Source of the DNA: an uncultured Dysosmobacter sp.
GTDB lineage: Bacteria > Bacillota > Clostridia > Oscillospirales > Oscillospiraceae
NCBI GenBank assembly: GCA_934590165.1
Contig: CAKTOO010000012.1
Location: 11,499 to 75,498, forward strand
DNA: 64,000 nt
Reading direction: 5' to 3'
The notes below the pieces were generated by a model. That model searched no databases, was not told the DNA's origin, and was given only the letters and a program-made list of their open reading frames with translations. The position numbers and the translations under genes were made by a program. This document shows, one piece after another, positions 25,294 to 33,633 of the stretch; the first letter of the stretch is position 1; every line of letters starts with the position of its first letter.

Positions 25294-26341
25294 ATTTCCG
25301 TAAAAGCAAATAGCACTGGTATTCCGTCGTGGTGGGAACGTCTGTCAGCTCCGGCACCAGCACGCCGTCCTCTAGGTCGTCCGTCACCATGGCGTCCACC
25401 CGGTCCTCCACGGTGGGCACATAGATCCGGTCCAGCCGGGCCATCAGCGTGTTCCACAAATCGATGCCCGCGGTCTCGTCCACGCCCTCATTACCCAGCA
25501 CGGTCTCCGAAAGCTCCAGGGACAGTTTCACATCCCGGTCGCCCAAAGCCTCCTTCACCGCCGCCAGCAGATTCGCGATCTGCTCTGTATTGTAGGCGGC
25601 CTGGGTCTCGTAGTTGGCATCAAAGCCGTAGGCGATCTTATCCAGCTTGCCCACGGTGGGATACGTCAGGTCCGTCAGCAGAATCTCGTCAAAGCCCAGG
25701 TCGGCACAGGCGCACACCAGGCGACAGAGATAATCCTTCGTGGCCTGTTTGGATGGGTCCAGCCAGTTTTCGTTGTTCCCGTCGTAGAAAATATAGCCGC
25801 CGGTATTCTTCAGACCCATGGTCTCCACATTGCCCCGGGCAACGCCGCCGTCCCGCAGGCAGGAGATCCGGGCCACAGCGTACCATTCGCCCTCCAGCAA
25901 AGACGGCAGCACCTCCGCCGCTTTGGACGCCGTACCGGCCACCGACGCGCCGCTGACCACCGCGGCGTTTGCAAAGGGATAGCGCAGTTGGCCGCCGGAG
26001 GCCTTCATGGTGACACAGTAGGCGTTTTGCCCACTGGCGGCCGCCAACTCCGCCGTCCAGTCCGCCGGGTCATCTCCCAACTCCACCGCCTGAAGAAGGG
26101 ACTTCTTTTCCTGCTCCTGAATAGTGATGTTCACCGGCTCCTCTTCCTCCGGCGGCTGGAACTCCTCTGTCTTTTCCGGAAGTACCAGTTTCGGCGTCCC
26201 CGTCTCATCATAGACGATGTATTTTTGCATCATCATAAAGCCGGCGGATGCCAGGATGACCAGCACCAGGAGCACCGCCAGCACGAGTTTCCCCTTGGAA
26301 TTCCGACCGCGGTAACTATGGTAACCTCTGGGGCCTGCCAT
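25292..26341 (-). CDS. Membrane-anchored putative glycoside hydrolase-like protein (DUF4015-like)
   Basis: A 349-residue protein with one transmembrane helix at about residues 18-40, an acidic linker (to about 70) and an extracellular domain. The part GGYIFYDGNNENWLDPSK followed by CADLGFDEILLTDLTYPT resembles the TIM-barrel segment of DUF4015/GH-like proteins, where a D-P motif precedes a LGFDEIxxDY strand. A catalytic role is not demonstrable, because Leu-Thr-Asp replaces the usual Asp-Tyr. It lies upstream of no obvious partner and 33 bases after rpiB on the same strand. Confidence 0.65.
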   Translation of the reverse strand: MAGPRGYHSYRGRNSKGKLVLAVLLVLVILASAGFMMMQKYIVYDETGTPKLVLPEKTEEFQPPEEEEPVNITIQEQEKKSLLQAVELGDDPADWTAELAAASGQNAYCVTMKASGGQLRYPFANAAVVSGASVAGTASKAAEVLPSLLEGEWYAVARISCLRDGGVARGNVETMGLKNTGGYIFYDGNNENWLDPSKQATKDYLCRLVCACADLGFDEILLTDLTYPTVGKLDKIAYGFDANYETQAAYNTEQIANLLAAVKEALGDRDVKLSLELSETVLGNEGVDETAGIDLWNTLMARLDRIYVPTVEDRVDAMVTDDLEDGVLVPELTDVPTTTEYQCYLLLRK

Positions 26342-26374
26342 CAGCTCACCTCGTTTCCTTCGTCAGAGGGGCGC

Positions 26375-26812
26375 TCAGCCCTCCAGGGCCATCATCTTGT
26401 CCACGCGGCGGGCATGGCGGCCCCCCTCAAACTCCGTGGACAAGAACACTTCCACCATGCGCTCGGCCATGTTCTTGCCGGTGAAGCCGGCGCCGATGGC
26501 CATCATGTTGGCATCATTGTGGCGGCGGGTCATCTCTGCCTCCAGGCAGTCGGCGCAGTGAGCGCAGCGGATGCCCTTGATCTTGTTGGCGGCAATGGAG
26601 ATGCCGATGCCGGTGGTGCAGATGACGATGCCCCGGTCGCACTTGCCCTCCGCCACAGCCCGGGCGGCGGCGGCGCCGAAGTCGGGATAGTCACAGCTCT
26701 CCAGGCCATAGCAGCCGAAATCCTCATATTCATGGCCCAGCTTCTCCAGCACCTTGATAACGTGCTGCTTCAGCTCATAGCCGCCGTGGTCGCAACCCAA
26801 TGCAATTTTCAT
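26375..26812 (-). CDS. rpiB: Ribose-5-phosphate isomerase B
   Basis: A 145-residue RpiB/LacAB sugar isomerase that interconverts ribose-5-phosphate and ribulose-5-phosphate in the pentose phosphate pathway. MKIALGCDHGGYELK opens the protein, the catalytic Cys is in ICTTGIGISIAANK, and RRHNDANMMAIG follows. GGGAGG precedes the ATG at 26812. It is complemented in the window by rpe (44756), giving two pentose-phosphate steps. Confidence 0.95.
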   Translation of the reverse strand: MKIALGCDHGGYELKQHVIKVLEKLGHEYEDFGCYGLESCDYPDFGAAAARAVAEGKCDRGIVICTTGIGISIAANKIKGIRCAHCADCLEAEMTRRHNDANMMAIGAGFTGKNMAERMVEVFLSTEFEGGRHARRVDKMMALEG

Positions 26813-26874
26813 GGTGGAATCCTCCCGTTTTTTCAAAGTAGCATTATTATATGCCCGCTGTTTTCAAAAATCAA

Positions 26875-27687
26875 TCACAGTTCGTGCCATACCGGCTCCA
26901 TCCGCCGGAAGGTGCAGAACCGCCGGAACCCGCACCGGCGCAACAGCTCCTGCCGTTCCCGGATGGCGCAGCCCACATACGTGGGGTCGTGGGCATCCGT
27001 ACCCAGGGTGATGATCTCGCCGCCCAGGCGGCGGTACATCCGCAGCCACTTTTCGTCCGGCAGGGGGGTGTGGCCCCGGTTGGTGTTCAGCTCGATGCCC
27101 CGGTCCTTTCGGATGAGGGTGCGGAGGATCTCCTCCACCTCGGTCTCAAAGCCGTCAAAGGTCAGGTGAAAGCCCCGGTTTTCGTTGAGATACCGCAGGG
27201 GCAGCGTCAAGTGGCCCAGGACGGAATAGTTCCCATCCCAGTTTGCCAGCAGCCACACCTGCTCCAGGTAATCGGCAATGCCCCGGCGGGCCGCGGCATC
27301 GTCAGCGGGATCAAAGTAATAGAGGTCCTTGCAGTCATACGCCTTGGAGAGCATATGGATGGACCCAATAATGAAATCCAGTTCCGGCATACCGGCCAGA
27401 AGCTTTTCCGTATGGGCAAAATTCCAGGGTGCGTCACCCAGCTCAATGCCCAACCGCAGGGTGATACGGCCGCCCACAGCGGCCCGGGCCCTGGCGAATT
27501 CCTCCGTCAGGGCCTGCCAGTCATAGGGTCCCCGGGGCTGGGCCGTGCCCCAGGCGATGGGCTCCACATGGTCCGTGAAGCACAGCTCCTCCAGACCCGC
27601 CGCGACGGCCGCCTCCGCCATATCCGCCATGGGCGCTCTGGCATCGGGAGAGATGCGGGAATGGGTGTGATAATCAGCCAGATACAT
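26875..27687 (-). CDS. PHP-domain phosphatase (HisK/histidinol-phosphatase-like)
   Basis: A 270-residue metal-dependent phosphoesterase of the PHP family. The motifs are DYHTHSRISPDA (residues 4-15), LCFTDHVEP, GIELGD, IIGSIHML, LGHLTL and LGTDAHDPTYVG, giving the usual trinuclear metal site. Family members dephosphorylate histidinol phosphate or related compounds, but no other his genes are here, so the true substrate is open. The ATG at 27687 has GAGG eight bases upstream, inside the dnaJ stop region, implying coupling to dnaJ. Confidence 0.85.
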   Translation of the reverse strand: MYLADYHTHSRISPDARAPMADMAEAAVAAGLEELCFTDHVEPIAWGTAQPRGPYDWQALTEEFARARAAVGGRITLRLGIELGDAPWNFAHTEKLLAGMPELDFIIGSIHMLSKAYDCKDLYYFDPADDAAARRGIADYLEQVWLLANWDGNYSVLGHLTLPLRYLNENRGFHLTFDGFETEVEEILRTLIRKDRGIELNTNRGHTPLPDEKWLRMYRRLGGEIITLGTDAHDPTYVGCAIRERQELLRRCGFRRFCTFRRMEPVWHEL

Positions 27688-27695
27688 GGCGTTCC

Positions 27696-28829
27696 TCACT
27701 TCTTGAACTTTTTGAAGAACTTCTTCCGCTCCTCATAGTTGCTCTCGCCCACGCTCTCGGCAAACTTTTTCAGTGCCTCTTTCTGCTCCTTGTTCAGGTT
27801 GCGGGGGGTCTCGATATAGACGGTGACGTACTGGTCGCCCCGGCCCCGTCCGTTGATGGAGGGAATGCCCTTACCCTTCAGGCGGAAGGTGGTGCCGGAC
27901 TGGGTGCCCTCCGGCAGGGTGTACTTTACCTTGCCGTCAATGGTGGGGATCTCCAGCTCGGCGCCCAGGACCGCCTGGGTGAAGGTGATGGGCGCCTCGC
28001 ACAGCACGCTGGTGCCCTCCCGGCGGAACAGCTCGTGGGGCCGCACCGTGATGGTGATAAGCAGGTCGCCTGCGGGGCCGCCGTTTTTGCCGGCGTTGCC
28101 CTGGCCCCGGATGGAAATGGTCTGGCCGTTGTCGATGCCCGCGGGGATGCTGGCCTGGATGGTCTTGCGGCGGCGGACCGTGCCGCTGCCGTGGCAGTCC
28201 TTGCAGGGCTGGTGGATGATCTGGCCCTTGCCGCCGCACTTGGGGCAGGGGGAACTGGTGGCGAAAACGCCCATGGGCGTCTGCCGCCGCACCTGCACCT
28301 GGCCGGTGCCCCGGCAGTCCGGGCACACCTCCGGCGTGGTGCCGGGAGCGCAGCCGTTGCCGTGGCAGGTCTCGCACTGCTCCATCCGCTCCACGGTGAC
28401 CGCCTTTTCGCAGCCGAAGGCCGCCTCCTCAAAGCTGATGGCCAGGGACATGCGGATGCTCTCGCCCCGTTGGGGAGCATTGGGATTGGTGCGCCGTCCG
28501 CCGCCGCCGAAGCCGCCGCCGAAGAAGCTGCCGAAAATGTCGCCCAGGTCGCCGAAGTCGAAGCTGCCGTCGAATCCGGCGCCGGCGCCGAAGTTGGGGT
28601 CCACGCCGGCATGGCCGTACTGGTCATACCGGGCCTTCTTATCGGGGTCCGACAGGACCTCATAGGCCTCGTTGACCTCCTTGAAGTGCTCCTCGGCATC
28701 CTTGTCGCCGGGATTCAGGTCCGGATGGTACTTCCGGGCCATTTTTTTATATGCTTTTTTGATCTCGTCCTCCGAGGCGCCCTTGGCCACGCCCAGGACC
28801 TCGTAGTAATCACGCTTGTTCTCTGCCAT
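27696..28829 (-). CDS. dnaJ: Chaperone protein DnaJ
   Basis: A 377-residue type I Hsp40 that delivers unfolded clients to DnaK and stimulates its ATPase. It has the J domain with HPD (KYHPDLNPG), a Gly/Phe-rich stretch (around residues 75-110), four CxxCxGxG zinc repeats (CETCHGNG, CPDCRGTG, CPKCGGKG, CKDCHGSG) and a C-terminal substrate domain. It is last of the hrcA-grpE-dnaK-dnaJ operon. Confidence 0.97.
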   Translation of the reverse strand: MAENKRDYYEVLGVAKGASEDEIKKAYKKMARKYHPDLNPGDKDAEEHFKEVNEAYEVLSDPDKKARYDQYGHAGVDPNFGAGAGFDGSFDFGDLGDIFGSFFGGGFGGGGRRTNPNAPQRGESIRMSLAISFEEAAFGCEKAVTVERMEQCETCHGNGCAPGTTPEVCPDCRGTGQVQVRRQTPMGVFATSSPCPKCGGKGQIIHQPCKDCHGSGTVRRRKTIQASIPAGIDNGQTISIRGQGNAGKNGGPAGDLLITITVRPHELFRREGTSVLCEAPITFTQAVLGAELEIPTIDGKVKYTLPEGTQSGTTFRLKGKGIPSINGRGRGDQYVTVYIETPRNLNKEQKEALKKFAESVGESNYEERKKFFKKFKK

Positions 28830-28857
28830 ATTGAAAACTCCTCATATTCCGAAACGC

Positions 28858-28895
28858 CGTATCAGGGACAGCGCATGCCGCCTGTCCCTGATACG
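28858..28895. terminator. Hairpin between dnaK and dnaJ
   Basis: Perfect 14-base arms (CGTATCAGGGACAG and complement). The T run lies on the plus-strand side only, so on the dnaK-dnaJ transcript it more likely acts as a processing or partial attenuation hairpin than a full terminator. Confidence 0.5.
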
Positions 28896-28912
28896 TTTTA
28901 TGAGAGGGTCGC

Positions 28913-30766
28913 TCACTTGTTCTTGTTTTCGTCCTCGTCCACGACCTTGTAGTCGGCGTCATAGTACTGGCCGCCCTGGGTGCCGGCATCGGCGCCGGGC
29001 TGCTGAGCACCCGCCTGGGCGCCGCCCTGGGGGTTGGCCTGCTGATACAGCTTCTCGCTGACGGCGTAGAAGGCCTGGGTCAGTTCCTCGGTGGCAGACT
29101 TGATGGCGGCGGTGTCCTGGCCCTTCAGGGTCTCCTTCAGCTTGTCGATACCGGCCTGGACCTTGTTCTTGTCGTCGGCGGGGATCTTGTCGCCCATCTC
29201 GGCCAGGGTCTTTTCGCTCTGATAGACCATCTGGTCAGCCTGGTTGCGGGTCTCCACTTCCTCCTTCAGCTTCTTGTCCTGGGCGGCATACTGCTCGGCT
29301 TCCTTCACAGCCTTTTCAATGTCCTCCTTGCTCATGTTGGAGGAGGAGGTGATGGTGATGTGCTGCTCCTTGCCGGTGCCCAGGTCCTTGGCGGAGACGT
29401 TGACGATGCCGTTAGCGTCGATGTCAAAGGTCACCTCGATCTGGGGCACGCCACGGCGGGCGGGAGCGATGCCGTCCAGGTGGAAGCGGCCCAGGCTCTT
29501 GTTGGCGGCGGCCATCTCACGCTCGCCCTGGAGGACGTTGACCTCCACAGAGGTCTGGTTATCGGCGGCGGTGGAGAAGATCTGGCTCTTCTTCACGGGG
29601 ATGGTGGTGTTGCGGTCAATGAGCTTGGTGAACACGCCGCCCATGGTCTCAATACCCAGGGACAGGGGGGTCACATCCAGCAGCAGCAGGCCCTTCACGT
29701 CGCCGGTCAGCACACCGGCCTGGAGGGCGGCGCCCATGGCCACGCACTCATCAGGGTTGATGCCCTTGAAGGGCTCGGAGCCGGTGAAGTTCTTCACGGC
29801 CTCCTGCACGGCGGGGATACGGCTGGAGCCGCCCACCAGCAACACCTTGCTCAGGTCGGCGGGACGCAGGCCGGCGTCGGACATGGCCTGGCGCACGGGA
29901 CCCATGGTGGCATCCACCAGGTGGGCCGTCAGCTCGTTGAACTTGGCCCGGGTCAGCGTGACATCCAGGTGCTTGGGGCCGGTGGCGTCAGCGGTGATAT
30001 AGGGCAGGTTGATGTTGGAGGTGGTCACGCCGGAGAGCTCGATCTTGGCCTTCTCGGCAGCCTCCTTCAGGCGCTGCATGGCAACCTTATCGCCGGACAG
30101 GTCCACGCCGTCGGTGCGCTTGAACTCGCTGACAAGGTACTTCATGATGCACTCATCGAAGTCATCGCCGCCCAGGCGGTTGTTGCCGGCGGTGGCCAGG
30201 ACCTCGATGACGCCGTCATCGATCTCCAGAATGGAGACATCGAAGGTGCCGCCGCCCAGGTCGTAGACCATAATCTTCTGGGACTGCTCCTTATCCACGC
30301 CGTAGGCCAGTGCCGCGGCGGTGGGCTCGTTGATGATACGCTTCACGTCCAGGCCGGCAATCTTACCGGCGTCCTTGGTGGCCTGACGCTGGGCGTCGGT
30401 GAAGTACGCGGGAACGGTGATGACGGCCTCGGTGACGGTCTGGCCCAGATAGGCCTCGGCGTCCGCCTTCAGCTTCTGCAGGATCATGGCGCTGATCTCC
30501 TGGGGGGTGTAGGACTTGCCGTCCACGGTGACCTTGTAGTCAGAGCCCATCTCACGCTTGATGGAGGAGATGGTGCGGTCGGGGTTGGTGATGGCCTGAC
30601 GCTTGGCCACCTGACCCACCATGCGCTCGCCGGTCTTGGAGAAGGCCACGACGGAGGGGGTGGTGCGGTTGCCTTCCGCGTTGGGGATAACGACTGCTTC
30701 GCCGCCTTCCATGACGGCCACGCAGGAGTTGGTAGTACCAAGGTCGATACCGATTACTTTAGACAT
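28913..30766 (-). CDS. dnaK: Chaperone protein DnaK (Hsp70)
   Basis: A 617-residue Hsp70. The nucleotide-binding domain begins VIGIDLGTTNSCVAVMEGG and contains VPAYFTDAQRQATKDAG and VYDLGGGTFDVSILEI. The linker and substrate-binding domain (GLLLLDVTPLSLGIETMGG) start near residue 385. The C-terminal tail is Gln/Gly/Ala-rich. It folds and protects proteins with GrpE and DnaJ. Heat induction is expected through the CIRCE upstream of hrcA. Confidence 0.98.
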   Translation of the reverse strand: MSKVIGIDLGTTNSCVAVMEGGEAVVIPNAEGNRTTPSVVAFSKTGERMVGQVAKRQAITNPDRTISSIKREMGSDYKVTVDGKSYTPQEISAMILQKLKADAEAYLGQTVTEAVITVPAYFTDAQRQATKDAGKIAGLDVKRIINEPTAAALAYGVDKEQSQKIMVYDLGGGTFDVSILEIDDGVIEVLATAGNNRLGGDDFDECIMKYLVSEFKRTDGVDLSGDKVAMQRLKEAAEKAKIELSGVTTSNINLPYITADATGPKHLDVTLTRAKFNELTAHLVDATMGPVRQAMSDAGLRPADLSKVLLVGGSSRIPAVQEAVKNFTGSEPFKGINPDECVAMGAALQAGVLTGDVKGLLLLDVTPLSLGIETMGGVFTKLIDRNTTIPVKKSQIFSTAADNQTSVEVNVLQGEREMAAANKSLGRFHLDGIAPARRGVPQIEVTFDIDANGIVNVSAKDLGTGKEQHITITSSSNMSKEDIEKAVKEAEQYAAQDKKLKEEVETRNQADQMVYQSEKTLAEMGDKIPADDKNKVQAGIDKLKETLKGQDTAAIKSATEELTQAFYAVSEKLYQQANPQGGAQAGAQQPGADAGTQGGQYYDADYKVVDEDENKNK

Positions 30767-30815
30767 AAATAATTCCTCCTAAATCTATCGAAAACGTTTT
30801 TTGTTTACTCTTTTG

Positions 30816-31424
30816 TTAATTGGCCACCTGGACGATGGCGTGCCGGATGACCTTGTCACCCAGCATAAAGCCCGCCTGGAACACCTGGGCCACCACATTT
30901 TCGCCCAGGTTTTCGTCATCAATGTGCATGACGGCGTTCATCTTCTCCGGGTCAAAGGGCTTTCCCAGGGTCTCCATCTCCGTGACACCCTGTTTTTGCA
31001 GGATCTCCTTGAACTGGGTGAAAATCATCTCCAGCCCTTTTTTGTGGGGGGAGTCCTCGCCGCCCTCGCTGGCAACGGCCCGCTCCAGATTGTCGTACAC
31101 CGCTAAAAACGCGCTGATGGTGTCCGCTTTGGCGTCCTGGTACAGGGCATCCTTTTCCTTGGTGGTGCGCTTGCGGTAGTTGTCGTACTCCGCGGTGAGG
31201 CGGACGAACTGGTCCTTCACGGACTCCAGCTGCTTGGCGGCCAACTCGGCGGCCTCCATCTGCTGCTGGGTCAGGGTATACGTCTTTTCTTTTTCCTTTT
31301 TCTTCTTGCTCTTGCCGGTCTTTTCCGCCGGCTCCTGGGCAGTCTTTTCCGCCTGGGCAGTCTCCTGCTCCGCTTGGGTCTCCGGCGTTTCCTCGGCAGT
31401 GGGCTGCTTCGTCTCTTCGCTCAT
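30816..31424 (-). CDS. grpE: Nucleotide exchange factor GrpE
   Basis: A 202-residue protein with an acidic, Glu-rich N terminus, a long coiled coil (residues 60-110, with RLTAEYDNYRKRTTKEK) and the C-terminal beta domain (KPFDPEKMNAVMHIDDENL). It releases ADP from DnaK. Its ATG overlaps the hrcA stop by four bases, so the pair is translationally coupled. Confidence 0.96.
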   Translation of the reverse strand: MSEETKQPTAEETPETQAEQETAQAEKTAQEPAEKTGKSKKKKEKEKTYTLTQQQMEAAELAAKQLESVKDQFVRLTAEYDNYRKRTTKEKDALYQDAKADTISAFLAVYDNLERAVASEGGEDSPHKKGLEMIFTQFKEILQKQGVTEMETLGKPFDPEKMNAVMHIDDENLGENVVAQVFQAGFMLGDKVIRHAIVQVAN

Positions 31425-32467
31425 TCCTTCGTATCCTCCTTCAGGGGTAATTCCTGTTTTCCGAACAGCCGTGTCAGCCCATCGGCAAAGCCGGAGAGCC
31501 GCGCGGCCACAGATGCGTAATCCATACGGGTGGGGCCCACCACGCCGATGAGACCCCGCATATCCTCGCCGATATCATAGCTTGCCACCACGACACTGGT
31601 GTTTTTCAAGGCGTCGCTGACGTTTTCCGGCCCGATGAGGATCTTCATGGGGCCGTCATCCGGCAGCGGCAGGTTTTCCTTGCTGTCTGTCATAAAGCTC
31701 ATCAGCTGGTGGGCCTTGTCGGCGTCCCGGAACTCCGGCAGCTTCAAAAGCTCCTTGGTCCCGGCGGTGACGATCTCCCGCTGGCCGGCCTCCTCCAGGG
31801 AGTCCGCCGCGTAGGAAATGGTCTGGGACAGCAGCAAAAACAGCTGGGGCGGGATCTGCTCCGCCACATTCATGAGCCGCTGGTTCATCTCCGCCGGAGA
31901 GACACCGGTAAAATGTCCGTTCAGCAGATTCACCAGGGTGGGCAACTGGTCCAGGTCCACCTTCAGCTGCAAACGCAGCAGCTGGCTTTTCACCCGGTCG
32001 TCGCTCATCATCATGACCACGATGCAGCTGCGCTCATCCACCGGCAGCAGCTCAAAGCGCTTGGCAGTGAGAGTCTTGCAGCCGGTGACGCTCATGTATG
32101 CGGGATAGTTCACAAAGGAGCTCACCGCCCGACCCGCCTGGGAGAGGATGTGGTCCAGCTCCTCCATCTTCATTTGCAGGGACTGGTTGATCTTCTCCGT
32201 CTCCGCCAGGCTCAACCGCTGCTGTTCCATCAGCTCGTTGACGTACAGCCGGTAGCCCTTGGGGGAGGGCACCCGTCCGGCGGAGGTGTGGGGCTGCTCC
32301 AGATAGCCCAACTCCACCAGATCCGCCAATTCGTTGCGGATGGTGGCGGAGCTGACTCTGCCGCCCATTTCAGTGGCAATGGCCTTGGAGCCCACCGGCT
32401 CGGCGGTGCGGATATAGTCCTCGATGACGACCTTCAATATTTTCTTTTTCCGGTCCGTCAGTTCCAT
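31421..32467 (-). CDS. hrcA: Heat-inducible transcription repressor HrcA
   Basis: A 348-residue repressor with an N-terminal winged helix (LTDRKKKILKVVIEDYIRTAEPVGS, RVSSATIRNELADLVELGYL) and a GAF-like effector domain. It binds the CIRCE located 36 bases upstream of its own start and so represses the entire operon at low temperature. It is first in hrcA-grpE-dnaK-dnaJ. Confidence 0.97.
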   Translation of the reverse strand: MELTDRKKKILKVVIEDYIRTAEPVGSKAIATEMGGRVSSATIRNELADLVELGYLEQPHTSAGRVPSPKGYRLYVNELMEQQRLSLAETEKINQSLQMKMEELDHILSQAGRAVSSFVNYPAYMSVTGCKTLTAKRFELLPVDERSCIVVMMMSDDRVKSQLLRLQLKVDLDQLPTLVNLLNGHFTGVSPAEMNQRLMNVAEQIPPQLFLLLSQTISYAADSLEEAGQREIVTAGTKELLKLPEFRDADKAHQLMSFMTDSKENLPLPDDGPMKILIGPENVSDALKNTSVVVASYDIGEDMRGLIGVVGPTRMDYASVAARLSGFADGLTRLFGKQELPLKEDTKE

Positions 32468-32502
32468 CTCTCCGCTCCCATTCGGCCATTGTTTTCAGGG
32501 GG

Positions 32503-32529
32503 TTAGCACTCAATTCCCCCGAGTGCTAA
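32503..32529. promoter_or_regulatory. CIRCE operator for HrcA
   Basis: TTAGCACTC (32503-32511), nine bases, GAGTGCTAA (32521-32529). Both arms are a perfect match to the CIRCE consensus. It lies immediately downstream of the promoter on the minus strand. Confidence 0.97.
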
Positions 32530-32533
32530 AGCG

Positions 32534-32562
32534 AGTTTACCACTGCGGGAAAGTATTGTCAA
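32534..32562 (-). promoter_or_regulatory. Sigma-A promoter of the hrcA operon
   Basis: TTGACA (32557-32562) and TAAACT (32534-32539) on the minus strand, 17 bases apart, with CIRCE covering the start point. Confidence 0.85.
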
Positions 32563-32660
32563 TGCATGCTTATAAACAATTTGTGAACAAACAGAAACCT
32601 GTTTTTGAACTTTTGCAGAAAAGGCCGGTTTTCCCGCTGTCTCCCGGTTTTCCGCCAACA

Positions 32661-32688
32661 AAAGCGGCGGGCATTCGCCCGCCGCTTT
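32661..32688 (-). terminator. Terminator of the folate transporter gene
   Basis: Arms AAAGCGGCGGGC and complement with an ATTC loop; the minus strand continues TTTTGTTGG. It lies 15 bases after the stop of the ECF S component. Confidence 0.75.
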
Positions 32689-32703
32689 CCATTGTTTTCC
32701 CGC

Positions 32704-33303
32704 TCACCAGCGGAGCTTCCCCACCATCTGCCGGGGGACCAGTCCGGCCCGCCGCAGCGCCGGCAGCAGCGCCGCGAACAGCACCACCAGCAGCGCCGTC
32801 TGGAAGGGGAGCATGATGAGGTTTTTCCAGAAGCTGCCGGCGGCCATGACAGACCAGGCCTTTCCGTAGAGAATGGCGGACCACAAAGAGCCCAGCACCA
32901 CATTTTGGATATTAGTCAGCAGTTTTGCCAGGAACACCCGCCGGATGTTGAGCTCCGCCCGGTACAAAAAGAGGGCATAGATCAAAACGCCCAGCATGGT
33001 GGTAAGGGTATAGCCGGGAAAAAAGGGATAGCCGCCGCCTCCGGTGAGGAAAAAGCTGAGGATATCCTCGGAAAAGCCAAACACCACGCCCAGCACCGGG
33101 CCGCACACCAGTGCGCACAGCGCCCGGGCCAGGAAGCCCCAGGTGATCTTGGCACCGCCGAACAGAGGCGCGGACGGAATGTGGCCCAGAACGACGCACA
33201 GCGCGATCATCAGGGCCGCAAAGGTCAGCTTCCGCAGGTCCCGGAGTTCCCGGACAGCATCGCGCCAATAGGCTGCGGAAAACGGATGGGGATAGAGAGA
33301 CAT
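32704..33303 (-). CDS. folT: Folate ECF transporter S component (FolT-like)
   Basis: A 199-residue integral membrane protein with about six helices, of the folate-family energy-coupling-factor S component. It contains KLTFAALMIALCVVLGHIP near residue 25 and a Gly-rich loop (LTGGGGYPFFPGYTL). It would bind folate and work with a shared EcfAA'T module located elsewhere. The start at 33303 follows AAGGAAGG. A leader with THF riboswitch features supports folate specificity. Confidence 0.85.
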   Translation of the reverse strand: MSLYPHPFSAAYWRDAVRELRDLRKLTFAALMIALCVVLGHIPSAPLFGGAKITWGFLARALCALVCGPVLGVVFGFSEDILSFFLTGGGGYPFFPGYTLTTMLGVLIYALFLYRAELNIRRVFLAKLLTNIQNVVLGSLWSAILYGKAWSVMAAGSFWKNLIMLPFQTALLVVLFAALLPALRRAGLVPRQMVGKLRW

Positions 33304-33385
33304 AAAAATACCTTCCTTCTGTAAATTTCGGCAGTCCGATACCGGAGCGCCGCACAGAGGAAGGTTTTGGCCGTATCCTGTATGC

Positions 33386-33537
33386 GGCAGCGGGATGCGG
33401 AACACACACTGCAAGACCGATAGGGTCCTTTCGTCCGGAAAACAACTCCCCGTTTTCCCGGCACTTGATCTTGTTGGGTGACGAGCCAGATGCTCTGCAA
33501 GCAGCAAGATCTTTGACACGTGTGTTCCTACTCTGCC
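33386..33537 (-). promoter_or_regulatory. THF-I-like riboswitch in the folT leader
   Basis: On the minus strand the leader begins GGCAGAGTAGGAACACAC and ends GTGTGTTCCGCATCCCGCTGCC in two segments. P1 (GGCAG/CTGCC), the conserved GAGTAG, P2 (GGAACACAC/GTGTGTTCC) and the 3' GCATCC follow the tetrahydrofolate riboswitch plan (GGAGAGTAG ... GCATCCGCTCC). The interior is longer than the usual roughly 90 bases. Control of folT by reduced folate is the expected role. Confidence 0.65.
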
Positions 33538-33580
33538 TTTATGATGCCATGATATTCCATTTGTATGGAAATAGCAATAG

Positions 33581-33618
33581 AAAAGGTCCCCAAATCTTGC
33601 GATTTGGGGACCTTTTTT
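33581..33618. terminator. Terminator of the rnf operon
   Basis: AAAAGGTCCCCAAATC, loop TTGC, and the complement followed by TTTTTT. On the minus strand, 16 bases past the rnfB stop, it has a T run on the far side too, so it works in both directions. Confidence 0.85.
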
Positions 33619-33633
33619 CAGTGGAAAATACAA

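Noticed and set aside
29360..30772. A 470-codon plus-strand frame opposite dnaK
   Set aside because: A Gly/His/Gln-rich mirror of the dnaK codons; not a gene.
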